From assembly GCF_028858725.1 (NCBI RefSeq), contig NC_084774.1, forward strand, positions 8,282,001 through 8,346,000: 64,000 bases of DNA, read 5' to 3'. The DNA comes from Colius striatus (Eukaryota; Chordata; Aves; Coliiformes; Coliidae). Positions 46,701 through 58,700 of this stretch are shown here, in pieces. Each line of letters opens with the position of its first letter. Within the stretch, counting starts at the first letter, position 1. The notes under the pieces are model-generated. The model made no database searches. It saw only the letters and a program-made list of their open reading frames with translations, and was not told where the DNA came from. A program made the position numbers and the translations under genes.

Positions 46701-49700
46701 GGGTCCAAATGGCTTCCCCTGCCTGCTCCCTGCCTAGCAAAATACTCCCAAATTATGAACATTGAATTTCTTGATTGGCTGTGACTCCATTCTGGACTGT
46801 CCTCGTGGTATTTTTTTTTTGTTCCTGGCCCAATTTCACTGGCAGCTTCAGCAGCACAGCAGCAGCAGCCGCCACTGCCCTGGCTACAGCAGGATCCTCC
46901 CTGGAGCACTGTTTAATTTATCCCCCACATCCCCCCGTGCCCAAGGCAGCCCGGGGCTGGAGCACTGCCACTCTGCCCCCTCCAACCACGTTAGCCCCGG
47001 GGCCGATCTCGTCACCCCTGTCACCCATCCTGACACTAACTCAACTTGCCTGCACTGTTGTAGGGGGCAGATGGACTGTCGGAGCCCGAGGGCATCTCTC
47101 TGAAACGTGTGGCTGTGGTGGAAGATTTCTTTGACATCATATACTCGATGCATGTGGAGAGCTCGTCGGAGCCAGGCAAAGCACCCAAACATGCCGGGCA
47201 GAAGAAAACCTACCGAGCGGTGAGACTCCCCCTTCACGTGCCCCAGGCAGCGAGGGGACGGGGCTGCAGCAGCCACGGCCACGGGAGGCTGGGGGGAAGC
47301 AGAGCCACTGGCACGAGGCACAGGCAGAGGGGAGCCGTGTTTGCCTGTGCAGGGAGGCGTGAGGCAGGAGCCGTTCAAAGGCAGAGCAGCTGTGCCGGGG
47401 AGATGGGAAACGCGGCTGCAGAGGCAGCGCAACGGTGGGGCTGCCTGGGAGGAAAGGCCCAGTGAATCATACAAAGACAACTGTAGGTGTCTGGGGGGAA
47501 GAAAGGAGAAAGAGAAATGCTCGGCATTACTGGTGGGTGAGGGGAGGTTTGCCCAGACCCCTGCACACGCTGCTCTGTGCCATCTGCCTCCCTCTCCCTC
47601 AGCCAGAGGGAAATGTCCCGCCTGGGTCTTGAAGGGCAGGAGCAGCCAGAAAGGGGGGACTGGGGCAGGGCTGGAGCCCAGCCCTCTTCCCCAGACGAGT
47701 GGATGCTCTTGCCAGCCCATGGCTGGGCTTCCTCCCTTACAAAATGGAGGCAGGCACCGAGCTGAGTCTCATCAGGTGCTCCATGGATGCTGAGAACCAG
47801 CTCTATCCATCCTGAACCCACTCCAGTTAGGTCGGGAATAATTTAGCTTGAAGTGTGCTTCTCCAGGGAGCTTGGTGTTCCTCCTGACTCTGCACAGCCC
47901 ACGTGCAAACATTTGGGCTCTCCTTTTACAGGAAAAGCTGAATTTACTGTCCAAAGCCGAGCTGCTCCCTTGAATCCCACAGCCCTAAGGACCAGGTCGC
48001 TTAGAGACAGAAGTGGCTGGCTGGCAGCTCCTGTCTCTGGTGTATACATCATCTCAGAGAGGTCTGTGCAGCCTGCCCTGGTCTCTGTGATGATGCCTGA
48101 GATTATGCAGGGCTGGGTGTGCTGCCGGAGCTGCCTCAGGGGTGGAGTCTGCCCTGCCTGTCCTGCCGTGGCTGTCTGTCCGTGGCTGTTGGTGCCCTGC
48201 AGCCCCTTGTATGCAGGAGGAGCCCCTGGGGAGCAGGGCTGCGGACACGGAGCTGGTGGCATCGCCCTGTGCCCTGCGGGCTCAGCTCCCGGCCCTGCAG
48301 CAGAGCACGGGGCTGGGGCAGGCGCTGACCCTCCCTGGGGCAAGTGACCTCGTTATAGCTGGGAAGGGGGTGGGGAGCAGCCCCACCAGCACGGCCACGA
48401 TTGGAAAACTTTCCGCTCATGTCTGCAGCAGGCCCCTCCGACCCTCCCCTAATTCCTTCAATTCATCTCTCTGGAGGCCTAATCTGTGCCCTGCACAGCC
48501 CCGGGGGAGCCGGCTGGATCCGTCTGTTTTCCCAGGCCTGCTCACAGCAGTCACAGAGCTTCACGCTCCTCCCCTCTGTCTCCCTCTTGAGCTGAGATCA
48601 TCACATTAGCAGCGTGTATCCCCTCCTGACCTGGCAGGACGCTGCTGGCTGGGCTGCCTGGCCCTGCTCGTGCCCTGTCTCCCTGCAGCGCCTTTGCAGC
48701 CGGCTCTGGAAGGTGAAATGCTGCGTAGCGTGGCCCCTGCCACGGCTCGGGGTGCACAAAGGACACACTGTGGGGCTGCTGCCTCCAGAGCTTCCCGTGT
48801 CCCCTGACGCTTTCCTCCCTCTCCTGTTCCCCACCGTTTGTGATTAGAGGCACTGGAGAGTTTGCCCTTGTCCGTGACCTCCGGAGGGAGGCAATCAGAA
48901 AGGGAGTTTGGATGGGAGATAACTCATCAAGGGAGCTGTCTGCTCTGCAGAGCATCAAATCAGCTGAGAAATAACAACTGTACCACTAAAATTAGCTGAA
49001 CATTTGCAGCAGAGACTATGAGTTTGCTGGAGCAAAAGAGGCAGGGAAACAGGGCTCAGCCCCGCAGGCAGTGACAGGGCAGCTCCCTGCCTGTGCCACG
49101 CCACCACCTCAGCCACCAGCAATTTCCAGGCCCCTGATTTCAGCGTTTCTGTGGGAGCTGCTGGTGCTTGTGTGTGGGTTCCTACCACACACACAGAGGC
49201 AAAGGCTGAGCTGGGCAGGCGCTCGGTCACAACGGAGCTCCACGGGGCTGCAGCTGAACAGGAGGAGACTCCCATGAGGACCAGGCACTGCATCCTCCAT
49301 TTGAACGGCTGGGACGAGGTCCCTGCCTGAACTTTCCACCCATCTGGCATCAGCGTGCACGGAAACCTCGGGCTCTGCTGCCGCTCAGTGGAGATGAATG
49401 AATGGCTGTGTGTGCTCCCGCCGCAGCGGCGGGTCACGGGGCTGCCTGTGCCGCCAGCCACGAACCCTCTGCCCCACCGCCCTGCTTCTGGGACATCGCT
49501 GCCTCCCAAGCTTGGGCAGCACCCTGTCCCTACTGCCCTGCTTCTGGGACATCGCTGCCTCCCAAGCTTGGGCAGCACCCTGTCCCTACTGCCCTGCTTC
49601 TGGGACATCGCTGCCTCCCAAGCTTGGGCAGCACACTGTCCCTACTGCCCTGCTTCTGGGACATCGCTGCCTCCCAAGCTTGGGCAGCACCCTGTCCCTA

Positions 49701-52700
49701 CTGCCCTGCTTCTGGGACATCACTGCCTCCCAAGCTTGGGCAGCACCCTGCCCCTACTGCCCTGCTTCTGGGACATCGCTGCCTCCCAAGCTTGGGCAGC
49801 ACACTGTCCCTACCGCCCTGCTTCTGGGACATCGCTGCCTCCCAAGCTTGGGCAGCACACTGTCCCTACCGCCCTGCTTCTGCGACATCGCTGTCTCCCA
49901 AGCTTGGGCAGCACACTGTCCTGGAGGCCAGAAAAAAAAGCCTCTTGGAATGTATCTTTCATTGTTGTAAACAAAATGAGGTGGGACGGTGATGCCCACT
50001 GGCCAGAGGAGAGGGTCAGGACGGCCTGGACTGCTGTCCCGGCTCAGCCCCCTCTCCGGCCGTGGCTCCCGGGGTGTCTGGTTGCAGCCCCGCTTCCCGA
50101 CCTGAGCCCCACTTCTGCTGGGCTCTCAGCCCCCAGGACTGGCACAAACAATTGCATTTCTGTCTGCTTTATGACCCCACTTGTAAGTGCTGTGACCCCT
50201 GCTGGGGTCACGGCCCCTGGTTTGGGAACTGCCGTGCTACCACAAGTCACTTAGACCAAACAGGATGGGTGATTAACTGTAGGAATCAACCCCAAAGTAA
50301 GAGGTGGGCTTTCCACCTCTTAATGCCTTCCAATTAAGACCAGATGTCTTCCTGGAAGATGTTTCAGGCAAGGCACAGGCTGCTGGGCTGCAGAACCTGG
50401 GTGCACTTCCCTGACTGGTGCTACCAGGAAGGTCTGACTCTGTGATTTGATGGTCTCTTATGGCCTTAAAGAAATCTACATTGAAATTGCCCCATTCCTT
50501 CTCTAAATGACCTAGTCTTGATCTTTAGAAATGCTGTAACATTGCTGCTGGCAGGGATTAATTGGAAGAATAGGACTCTGCAGTAGCCAGGCACCTTCTG
50601 AGGGTGCTCAGGTCTGGGTATAGTGTTTAATGTCAAGCATCCAAGTTTTCAATATTTATCCCGAGCTTTTCCTCATGTTGTAAAATGCAGCCCTGCCACA
50701 CAGGTGCAGGACACTTCATTCATTGCTGTTTGTAAAAATGTTCCCAATTCCCTTGATGAAATATGTCACAGAAGTGCAAAGTGTTATTAACAGTAATTGA
50801 TTGTCAGTGTGGGGAAAAGCGACCTGCCCTTACGAAAGATTAATGGATTCTTCAGGTTACTGGTGTGATGGTAATTAACAATGCAAACAGAGCTGAGGAG
50901 GCCTCACTCTCATTGGAGTCTCACACATTGGTAGCTTGGCTCTTCCTGGGCTCCAAGGAGGAGTGCAAAGGAGTTTCTGGGAAGGGATGGCTATGCCCAG
51001 AGGGCTGGTCCTTTGCATCCTGGTGCCTCATTGACACACCCATTACCCTCCTAAAATGTTGCTCCATCAACAGCTGCTCAGGAGGGAGTGGTACAGGGAT
51101 CCCAGGACCAGCTGAAGGGCAGGGTGTGTTGCTGTGAGCTCTTGGCCAGGCTGGGTGGGAGAGCACCCGGCTCTCCCTTAGGCACTGTCCCTTGCCCAGG
51201 AGGTACAGCCCTCTCCTTGTTCTCCCAGATTGCAGAGACCTACGCTTTCCTCCCGAGAGAAGCCGTGACCAGGTTCCTGATGAGCTGCACCGAGTGCCAG
51301 AAGAGGATGCATTTCAACTCCAACGGCCTGGAGCCCAAAGGTAAGGGGAATGTATCCTGCCAGCAGAGCTGACGCAGCGTTTCGCAGCAGCACAGGCTCG
51401 CTGGGAGCTGTCAGGATCCTGCCCCAGCCAGGGGATACTGCTTAACCTAATGGTTTTCCTAACCTGTGTGATTTTTCATGCACTTTTATAGCCAAGCTGA
51501 AAGAACTGCTTAAATGTGGTTTGTCTGTTTTCAGCTTGGAGAGCAGAAGCCATTGATCTTCCTCTCTGAGCTTCTCTGGTGTGGCTGAACAAAGCGTGGG
51601 GCAAAGCCACTGCAGATATGCCTGCAGTCAGCCCAGAGTCCTACAGGGGTGGAAACTTCTATTGCTGACCAAAAAAAATGACCTCAAGTTTTTCATTGAA
51701 GCTATTAATTTTGCAATGAAAAGCACTGAATGTGTGTGAATAACCCAAGCTTCTGATAAAGGAGTAATCTGCAGTAATTAACAGATGTGCACATCATTCT
51801 CCTGCTTTGATAAGGGAAAGTGTTTTGGTAATCAAAGTTCTGTTATGCCTGTGTACTGGTGGGGCCGTTGTGGCCCTTGGCTCCTTTATACCTTTGAAAA
51901 CAGAACCAATCTGCAGCTCCCAGGCCTGAAAGATACAAGCAGTGCACAGAGTGGGATCAGGTTTTCTTCCAGTGAACGGTCAAAGTTGATGGCTGCATGT
52001 TTTTCTTTCTCAGACTTGTTTCCATTATCAAGTGCAAAGCATCAAACTGACTGAGAGCTTTAGTCCAACAAAAATGCTGCTTTAAAAAACCCCATAAGCA
52101 GAGAGTTCCTCTGTTCCAAACCTGTTAAGGTAAACAGGGCTCATTTGGCAGCTCTTATCAAGCAAAGAAGCAGAATTAAAGGAACAAAAGACCCAACAAT
52201 AGTGCCTAAATACTAAACACCAACTTCCACTGTTTGCTGGTGGCAGCAGAGCTATGGACAGCCCAGAGGTTGGGCCCCAGTGGATTTTTGGGGCCAGCTT
52301 TCCAAAGATAGTGACTGAAATGCTCTGTACTTGTGTTTTTTTAGGGACTCTCACAAAAAACCCTATGTGACATTTCTCAGCCTCAGCTCCATCACTGCAG
52401 CCCTTCCCACTCTGCTGGCCAGGGGCCCGATCCCTCTTTCCAATTAGGTTGAGAGAAGCTTTGGCCTTTGGCCTTGCTGGGAGCTGCATCCCTGGCTGTG
52501 CTGCATCCATCACCGGGACACTCCGAGCCCTGCAGCACAGCCTTGTGCTTGGGGTGGCCAGGAAGGGCCATGGGATGAGTGAGGCCAACACAGATGTTGC
52601 CCATTGACCTGACCCAGACCAGGACACCTCACTAAATGCCTGGCCCCAGCTGAGCCCTCAGCCCCACTGCTTGGGATCCTTCTTCTGGAGGCAGGTGATG

Positions 52701-55700
52701 AAAAGAATCATTGTTCCTTCAGGGGCTCCCTGCTGCCCACCCACCATCCCCTCCCCTGGCTGCTCCAGCAACAGGGCACCCGCCCCAGCCCAGAGGCAGC
52801 TCACAGGACAGGAGGTGCTGGGTATCTTCCCCAGATCAGCCCTAGCTGTGTAAGTTTATACAATAGTTATTTTCCTGAAGCTTTCCCCTTTAGCAGCTCT
52901 CCTAAAAATAAATGGAGCAGGAAAACAAAGGATCCTGCACGTAAAAGGTTCTGCTTCCTCTCCCAGAGGAATGGAAAGACAGAGGGACAGAAGTGCCTTT
53001 CTGCTCTGAATTGTACCTAAATAGTGACTAAGTACCTGTGAAAATGCATGGAGCAGATTAGATAAGGGAACTTTTACTGGGGAAGTGTCTGATTGCACTG
53101 ATACATATTCAGGAATGTATGGGGAGCAAATCACCTGAAAAAGCATCGGAGTCACAGGAGAATCACCTCAGTGTGGGCACATGCACACACACACACCCCG
53201 GGTTAAGCTTTACCTGTAGATGCTTGTCAGCCATTCCCATCTCTGTCCATTAGAGATCTCAGCACCTTTAAATCCTCATCACAGAAATCCCTAATTAAGC
53301 AGAAGTGACATGAAGCCCTGCAGGGCACTCCCATAGTTCATACAGCAAATTGTCTTGCTCGTGGGAAAGGTGGAACATCAGTGGACTTCCCTGTGATCTC
53401 CTCACCCCACTAGTAAATTGGGACTAGTTCCAGTGGAGTTGGGATCAAAACGCTGGTACTTCCAACTGTTGTGTCTGTTCCATCTGTGTGTCCACCACGT
53501 GGGGCATGTGATACAGAGCACTTTGAAAAAGGAGCTGAAGGGTTCCAGCAGCCCCCTCGTGTGACGTAGGACGGGAGGATTGTTCCCGTGGAGTCCCCCA
53601 GGCCTTTGAAAACAAAGGTTTTCTTTCTTTTCCAGTTGGCTTAAACAAGGGGGGAAAATGAAAGAGGTTTTGCTTTCTTGGGCTGAAGCTGTTATCTGTG
53701 GCAGCTGAAGGGATCCACAGCAAATTTGTGACTGCTAATAGGATTATTAGCCATTTACATCAGGATGGTTTCAGGCAGAATCTAAGCACCAAAGATCATC
53801 AGCTTCCTTCTTCCTCCCTGTCTGAGGATGCTGAGCTGCTGCTGTTGAACCTCATTCATCTCTGGAGGGTTGAACTGTTAAGTGGGGAGTGGTCTGAGAG
53901 ACTTGCCTGGGCCATGCCTGTGGCTCCATCATTGTTACTCTTAGCAAATGCTTTCCTAAACTCTTCTCAAAGGCTGCTGACCCCTGGCAGCCTGGGTGGT
54001 GGCAGATGCTGTGTCTGGGAGCTGGTTCCCCTTTCACCACCAAACCAGACTGAGAGGAGCAGCCCTTGCTCTGGGATTTTAGGAGCTTTTCATCACGAAG
54101 CAACGTCCTTGCATGGTGCAGTAGTGGGTTACTTTAGGTACTTCATATGTGGAAGCATAGGAGTGGTCTTCATTAATGTGCAGGTTGAAGCCTGACAGAG
54201 ATCACTGGCATGGGAAGGGAGAATCAGTTTACAGGGTTCCTAAAGGCTTTGTACCCTCATGTGTGAGCAAGCTGATGGCCTGAGTAGCTCTGTCTGCCCT
54301 TTCCTGCATCCACAGGCAGGACATTCAGGGATGAATGGGATGGACCTGGAAAAAGAAAAAGCAAGCATTGTATTTCCGTGGATGCAGTTAGTGTTTTGAG
54401 ACAGAAAACTCACTGAATGCTTAAGGTGGTTACAGACAGGTTTTGGGTGAGGTCATTTCTATTCAGATCTGGCATTTCCAGAGGTGTGAAGCATCTGCAG
54501 AGCTGCTGAGTTTTCTTGGCATGTTTTGGTATTCAGCACTTCTGAAAAGCCAGGCCCTTGTGTTTGGGTTGGTGGGTTTTCTAAGGTGCTTTTTCAAGGG
54601 GCTGTGTGAGAAGTGCCTGTGAATCCAGACAATGCAAGCCAGCCAGGGAGATTCAGAGATGGGAATGGAAACCTGCCACTGTGGGTTCACCTTCAGCTCC
54701 TGGGAATCCTTCTTCCCAGTCCCTTGTCCTGTCAGCTGCTTTTCCAGTGGACACCACATCCCTTCAGAGTGTGTGGGAAGGCTGGATTAATTCTCCACAC
54801 TTGCATCTGCCTGTACTGAAGGCAAAGAAATCTTCTTTTTAGCCAGAGGCTGTTCCTGTGGCAACTTTCCAATGGGACAAACACATTGCAGGAGCCTGTG
54901 AATTCAGCATGAGAACAGATCATTCCACCAGTGTTCCTGTGCTCTGTACAGAGCTCACAAGCTCCACGGTGATGGTGGCAGAACTGGCTAGACTTGGAGA
55001 ATTCAGGAAAAACAGTGAGGATTTGTTTTGTGGGGGCCCTTCTGGTCTGGAAGGACCAGGCAAATCTGCAGGAGAGGTCTGAATCTCATGTCTAGAGCTC
55101 AATATGGTGCAGCCAGAGGAATCAATGGGAACAATTTACATTAAAGATCTTTAAAATTAAGTTTGTGTTTTAATGAGGGTGTTAAAAATAATCTTCATCA
55201 CCAGATAGAGATGCTTAATAAGTTGCCTTAATGTTAACTCCTACCTGAGGGAATCCCAGCAAAATTGGCAAGCCCTTGCAGTGCTGAAGCAAGCTGCAAA
55301 CGTGTTCCTGCTCCTCAGCCTCTGCAAGGATCCCCTTTGCATGGAAGTGCTGCTGAGATGGCGGCACGACTCGGTTCCTTCCTCTCCTACATCCCACTTG
55401 GACAGCCTGGACAGCTCTGTATTATGTGTTTTCTTTTCCACAGGTGACAGCAATGCCTTTTTTTTCCACTCTGTGTGCAAAACAGCATCTGTTCTGTGAT
55501 CATGTTCTTGGTGGGGTCATGTTCTGCTGGAACCCTCGGCCCAGGGGGCGCTGGCTTGGGATTCGAAGGGCTGTTAAATGCATGTGCTTAAGGATGATGA
55601 GCACACAGGGCAGGTCTGTGCTTCCAGGTCCCTGTATCTAAATGAAGTGTCTCCTCTGTTCCTCAGAGAGTGAACCACCTTCCTCTTTGGTTTCTGGGAT

Positions 55701-55776
55701 CATTGACTACAACATGCCCCTCACCTCGACCTACCTGAAGCAAATGAAGCTGCGGGTGATGAATTCCCAGGAGCAG
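30132..55776 (+). CDS. NOL4L: NOL4L, nucleolar protein 4-like (partial: first four coding exons)
   Basis: Joining 30132-30440, 47064-47219, 51229-51340 and 55667-55776 gives 687 nt, 229 codons, with matching phases and GT-AG introns; the gene continues past the right edge. The protein follows the NOL4 family N-terminus: [20 protein letters not shown] (about 22-41), [14 protein letters not shown] (about 71-84), [17 protein letters not shown] (about 119-135), [15 protein letters not shown] (about 160-174) and [18 protein letters not shown] (about 205-222). NOL4L rather than NOL4 is chosen because COMMD7 is the neighbour, as in other amniotes. The family is nuclear, its biochemical role is poorly known, and human NOL4L (C20orf112) is a fusion partner of PAX5 and RUNX1 in leukaemia. 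Its later exons, including the C-terminal conserved block, are not in this window. Confidence 0.93.
36700..36960. promoter_or_regulatory. Candidate intronic enhancer with a MORE-like POU site
   Basis: ATGCATATTCAT at 36710-36721 differs by one base from the palindromic POU-dimer element ATGCATATGCAT. It is followed by TTTAGTGCAAATTAGCAG, another octamer/homeodomain-like segment, and by TTTAATTAGTGG near 36840. The stretch stands out from its GC-rich setting. Function is inferred from motifs only. Confidence 0.35.
41865..41940. repeat. About 4 x 20-bp degenerate tandem repeat
   Basis: Purine-rich units of 20 bp resembling CTGCCTGGGGAAGAGGAGGG repeat nearly four times with several substitutions each. 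Confidence 0.7.
43410..44200. promoter_or_regulatory. CpG island inside NOL4L intron 1, candidate internal promoter
   Basis: Dense CpG sequence lies about 3 kb upstream of NOL4L exon 2. It contains a near-palindromic X-box GTTGCCATGGCTAC at 43799-43812, one mismatch from the RFX palindrome. A good donor-like GAG|GTGAGA occurs at 44424. It could drive a shorter NOL4L isoform or a non-coding RNA. The long Pro/Arg/Gly-rich frames here are composition artefacts. Confidence 0.45.
47064..47219 (+). CDS. NOL4L: NOL4L coding exon 2
   Basis: Encodes residues 104-155 (156 nt, phase 0 at both ends). The acceptor is TGTTGTAG and the donor GTGAGA. It opens [20 protein letters not shown] and holds the invariant [13 protein letters not shown], ending [11 protein letters not shown] second AG at 47069-47070 would shift the frame, so the first is used. 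Confidence 0.95.
49480..49923. repeat. 56-bp minisatellite, 8 copies, with palindromic core (NOL4L intron 2)
   Basis: Eight units of 56 bp start at 49480, 49536, 49592, 49648, 49704, 49760, 49816 and 49872. Each contains the perfect palindrome CCCAAGCTTGGG flanked by GCTGCCT and CAGC, so each unit can form a small hairpin. Divergence is about 1-4 bases per unit, so the array is young. The period is not a multiple of 3, which keeps three frames open; these are not genes. Confidence 0.96.
50102..50211 (+). repeat. Dispersed element, copy A, with terminal hairpin
   Basis: Positions 50102-50200 align without gaps to 63902-64000. The core 50139-50184 matches at 40 of 46 bases by my count. It ends in a perfect hairpin: GTGACCCC (50192-50199), loop TGCT, GGGGTCAC (50204-50211). 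The two copies do not share an open reading frame. I cannot name the family. Confidence 0.75.
51229..51340 (+). CDS. NOL4L: NOL4L coding exon 3
   Basis: Encodes residues 156-192 plus one base of codon 193 (112 nt). The acceptor is TTCTCCCAG and the donor GTAAGG. It holds [20 protein letters not shown], nearly identical to NOL4, and ends in the more variable FNSNGLEPK. Confidence 0.95.
55667..55776 (+). CDS. NOL4L: NOL4L coding exon 4
   Basis: Encodes residues 193-229 (110 nt, ends in phase 0). The acceptor is TTCCTCAG and the donor GTGAGT. It begins [11 protein letters not shown] and carries [18 protein letters not shown], a conserved NOL4-family segment, ending MNSQEQ. The next family exon (acidic, Ser-rich) does not appear before the window ends. 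Confidence 0.94.
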
Positions 55777-58700
55777 GTGAGTGGCTGCGGTGCGGGGTGT
55801 CTGTGTGGCCACGGGCCTGTGTCTGTGTGGCCATGGGCCTGGGCACCTTGGCTTTGGGAGGATGCTTCTGGAAACAGCCAGTTGGCCCAGGCAGGTCAGG
55901 CTCTGCTCAGGTGCAGTGAGTGTTGGTGTGTGGAGGCTGGGAGAGCAGTGTGCCTCTGGTCTGGCTCGGGGAAGGCAAACAGGTCTGCTCCACAGTCGTG
56001 TCAGTGCAGAGATGGAGCTGATGCAGTTACTGCTTACAACACTCTGCTTGTTCTTTAGAAGTATGGTTCTTCTAAGAAATTGCCTTAGAAATAAATGTAG
56101 CACATAGGACTTGGTTTGTTTACCTCTTCCTAATTGTCTGGGAGCTTTTGCAAGTGAGATGTGAAACCCAGACCTTGCTTCAGGTGTTTGGTGCTCTCTG
56201 CAGCTGATGGGCAGCTTGAGGAAGTTCACTCACAGCAACTCTGCTCTTGTGTCCAAGTGGGAGAAGGCTCAGTTGTCTGATGAGAGTGTTAAGCCACTGA
56301 ATTTTGATTTGGGGTTGGATGGGGCAGACTGCCACAGAATTACACCCAGGCTGTGCAATTTTGTGAAGTTGTGCAGCTGCAGAGTTAGCTGTGGGAACCT
56401 CTGTGCACCATGGAAACAGTCTATAAAAAGAAAAGTGTGTTTTACTTGCTCCCCACAATCTGCACTGGAAGGCAGTGCTGGGTTTTCTTTCCAGCACACT
56501 GAAACCTGAATCTGATCTCATATGTTACTGCCAGTTGCAAGGAGTGAAGGAGTTTGCATTGTGCAGTGGTGGCAAACACTGCTGACAGCTTCACCTGTGA
56601 AACTGTGCCCAACAAGTACTTCTGTCTAGTGGCACCCTAAAGGGACATTGGTTAGAGCATCCATTGCCAGGGTGTGAAATGCCAGATGTGGATTTGCTCT
56701 CAGGAGCTGGAGAGACACCAAGCTCCTCTGAGGCTTTGGCAGTGAAACCTTGCTGAGGGACAAGAGCAGAAGCACTTCTGGGTTCTGGAGCTCTCCTTTG
56801 TGCATGTTGGATGTCTGAGTGGGTTTAAGGCTGTGTTTGCACCGGGTTATGTTATAGCTTTTGAAATGCCAAATGCACCAAGTTTGGCAGGATTGGGCTG
56901 GGACATGGAGTGGGTGGTTGTGCTGCCTGGTGGTGTGTGATGGCTGCTTCAGCACCACTTTGGGATAAAGAGGATCGAAAGCCAACGTGTTCCAACCGCC
57001 TTTGGCTTGTGCAGTGTTTGCTGGGTCTGGGTGCAACTCCCAGCAGCGGGGTGCTGATGTTGCAGACCCAACTGTTCTTCATGCCAATGAACACCAACCT
57101 GCTCTTCACCAAGGTTTAAGGACTCAGTGGGCCATGAGGACAAATGGTGCTTTTCACCATTCCAGGCAGCTCTTGCAAGTTTGATGTACACAAAAGGACA
57201 GTCTGAGGGCTTTGTCTAGTTAACATTTATGCATTTCCTACCTGTTCCTCTTGGCTTCAAAGCTCTGTTCTACAGGATTGTGTTATGAAGCCTCAGTAAG
57301 CTCCTGTACCAAATTTCTACAGGTAGAAAACTGTACTTGCAGTTTGGTCTTACTTCCAGAATAGAACCCACCCCAGAAGCTGGCAGGCTTTAGTACTGAA
57401 CCTCGAGTTTTGAGGCTGCATGCTTAGGAATACTTGTTTTGAGAACTTTGCTTGGTAATTTAGAGGGCTGAGAAGTTTATACCCTGAAGCATGTTTTAGC
57501 AGTTTGCACTGGAGAGGTAGAGAGATGGGATGTGCTGCTACCACCAACACCCTTGACGCTCACTAAGGTGGGAATAGACGTGTGTGTCATATGGGAACAG
57601 AAAAGGGACCAGCTGAGGCAAGCAGGACTTGGTGGTTTAGATCATAAACCAAATGGCTTGATGTTACTCCCTGCCTCTAAAGTTTCTCTTTCCCTGAGCT
57701 CCCATCAGCACGTTGCAGTGCAGCTTTTGGAAAGTTTCAAGCTGTAGCAACCAAGGGGAAAAACTCTTTGGGAGAGGTAAAATTTGCCATTGGTGTGTTC
57801 CTGGAACTGATTTCTGAGAGCAAAAGAACAAAGGATTAGTCCTGTGGCTCAGGCTTCTGAAGTGTTAAAGCTTTCCTTGAGATCTAGAAGGAATGCCAGT
57901 CTGGAGGGGATTCAGCTGGTTGGGCGCTGGGTGTGGGTGCTCCACGGCTCCCAGGGAAGCCAGTGCCACCCTCCCAGGGCAGCTCTGGCTCTACCTGTGC
58001 TGTGAGCACTGAAGGCCACGTGCAGAAAATGTGTGTCATAATATCAATACCAGGCTTTAGTTCCCTTTGCCAAGCATTCCCCTCCTGTTTTTTTCCTTCT
58101 TCATACTTTGCATTGGAAACACAACAGTCCCATCCTCTTCTCCTGGAGGATCCTGGCAGTCTTTGTGGAGCACAGGTCATGGGCTGCTGTGGGGAAGCTT
58201 TGGGGTTAGGAGTTTGAGCTGCTGGGGTTCCAGGGGTTTACAAACTGCCAGAGTCCTCTGAAGATGAAAATAAAAGAAAAAGGGGAATTCTGACTTTGCT
58301 ACAAATGCAAACCAGGAAGAAAAGACAACCTGCTTTGACATGTGCACTGTCCAAACACACACTGCCTGGCTTTCATAGACTAACATTTACAGAATGATCC
58401 TGGTTCCTCTGCAGCTCAGCTCTGCTGCTGTGCCACCCTTCTGCCCAGCACTCACCAGTGCTTGGGGGGGGGAGCACAGAAAGAAATGAAACAGACTTGG
58501 GTTGGACTTTGCTTTTGCCAGAAGCAATTACTGGTGTGCAGCAGCACCGGGAGGAACTTGCTTCACTTGGGGTAACAGTGAATGAATTTATGCCAAAGTG
58601 GGCTTTTAACTTCATTATTGAGGAAAAAACGTGTGCATGTAAGTGTAATTTATTAGTGCTCCTGAGCACATCAGTATTAGGGTAATGGTGTCTCCAGAAG

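Larger units (their letters stand above)
30441..47063 (+). other. NOL4L: NOL4L intron 1 (16.6 kb)
   Basis: No coding exon recognised. The first 1.3 kb belongs to the promoter CpG island. A/T-rich, motif-dense stretches that could be enhancers occur near 36.7-36.95, 38.28-38.46, 39.48-39.83, 41.57-41.73 and 45.25-45.42 kb, and CpG-dense patches near 37.95-38.15 and 43.4-44.2 kb. Alternative first exons are plausible inside the latter but cannot be shown. Confidence 0.7.

Noticed and set aside
47715-47800. Segment resembling a MIR tail ('cccttacaaaatggaggcagg')
   Set aside because: Only about 40 bp can be matched by eye; not enough for a call without a profile search.
49355-50254. Three parallel frames of about 190-300 codons with repeated peptides
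   Set aside because: By-product of the 56-bp minisatellite in a NOL4L intron; the three frames overlap and read the same repeat.
50400-50470. Possible CR1 3' end ('actctgtgatttgatggtct')
   Set aside because: The diagnostic preceding segment is missing, so it is not listed as an element.
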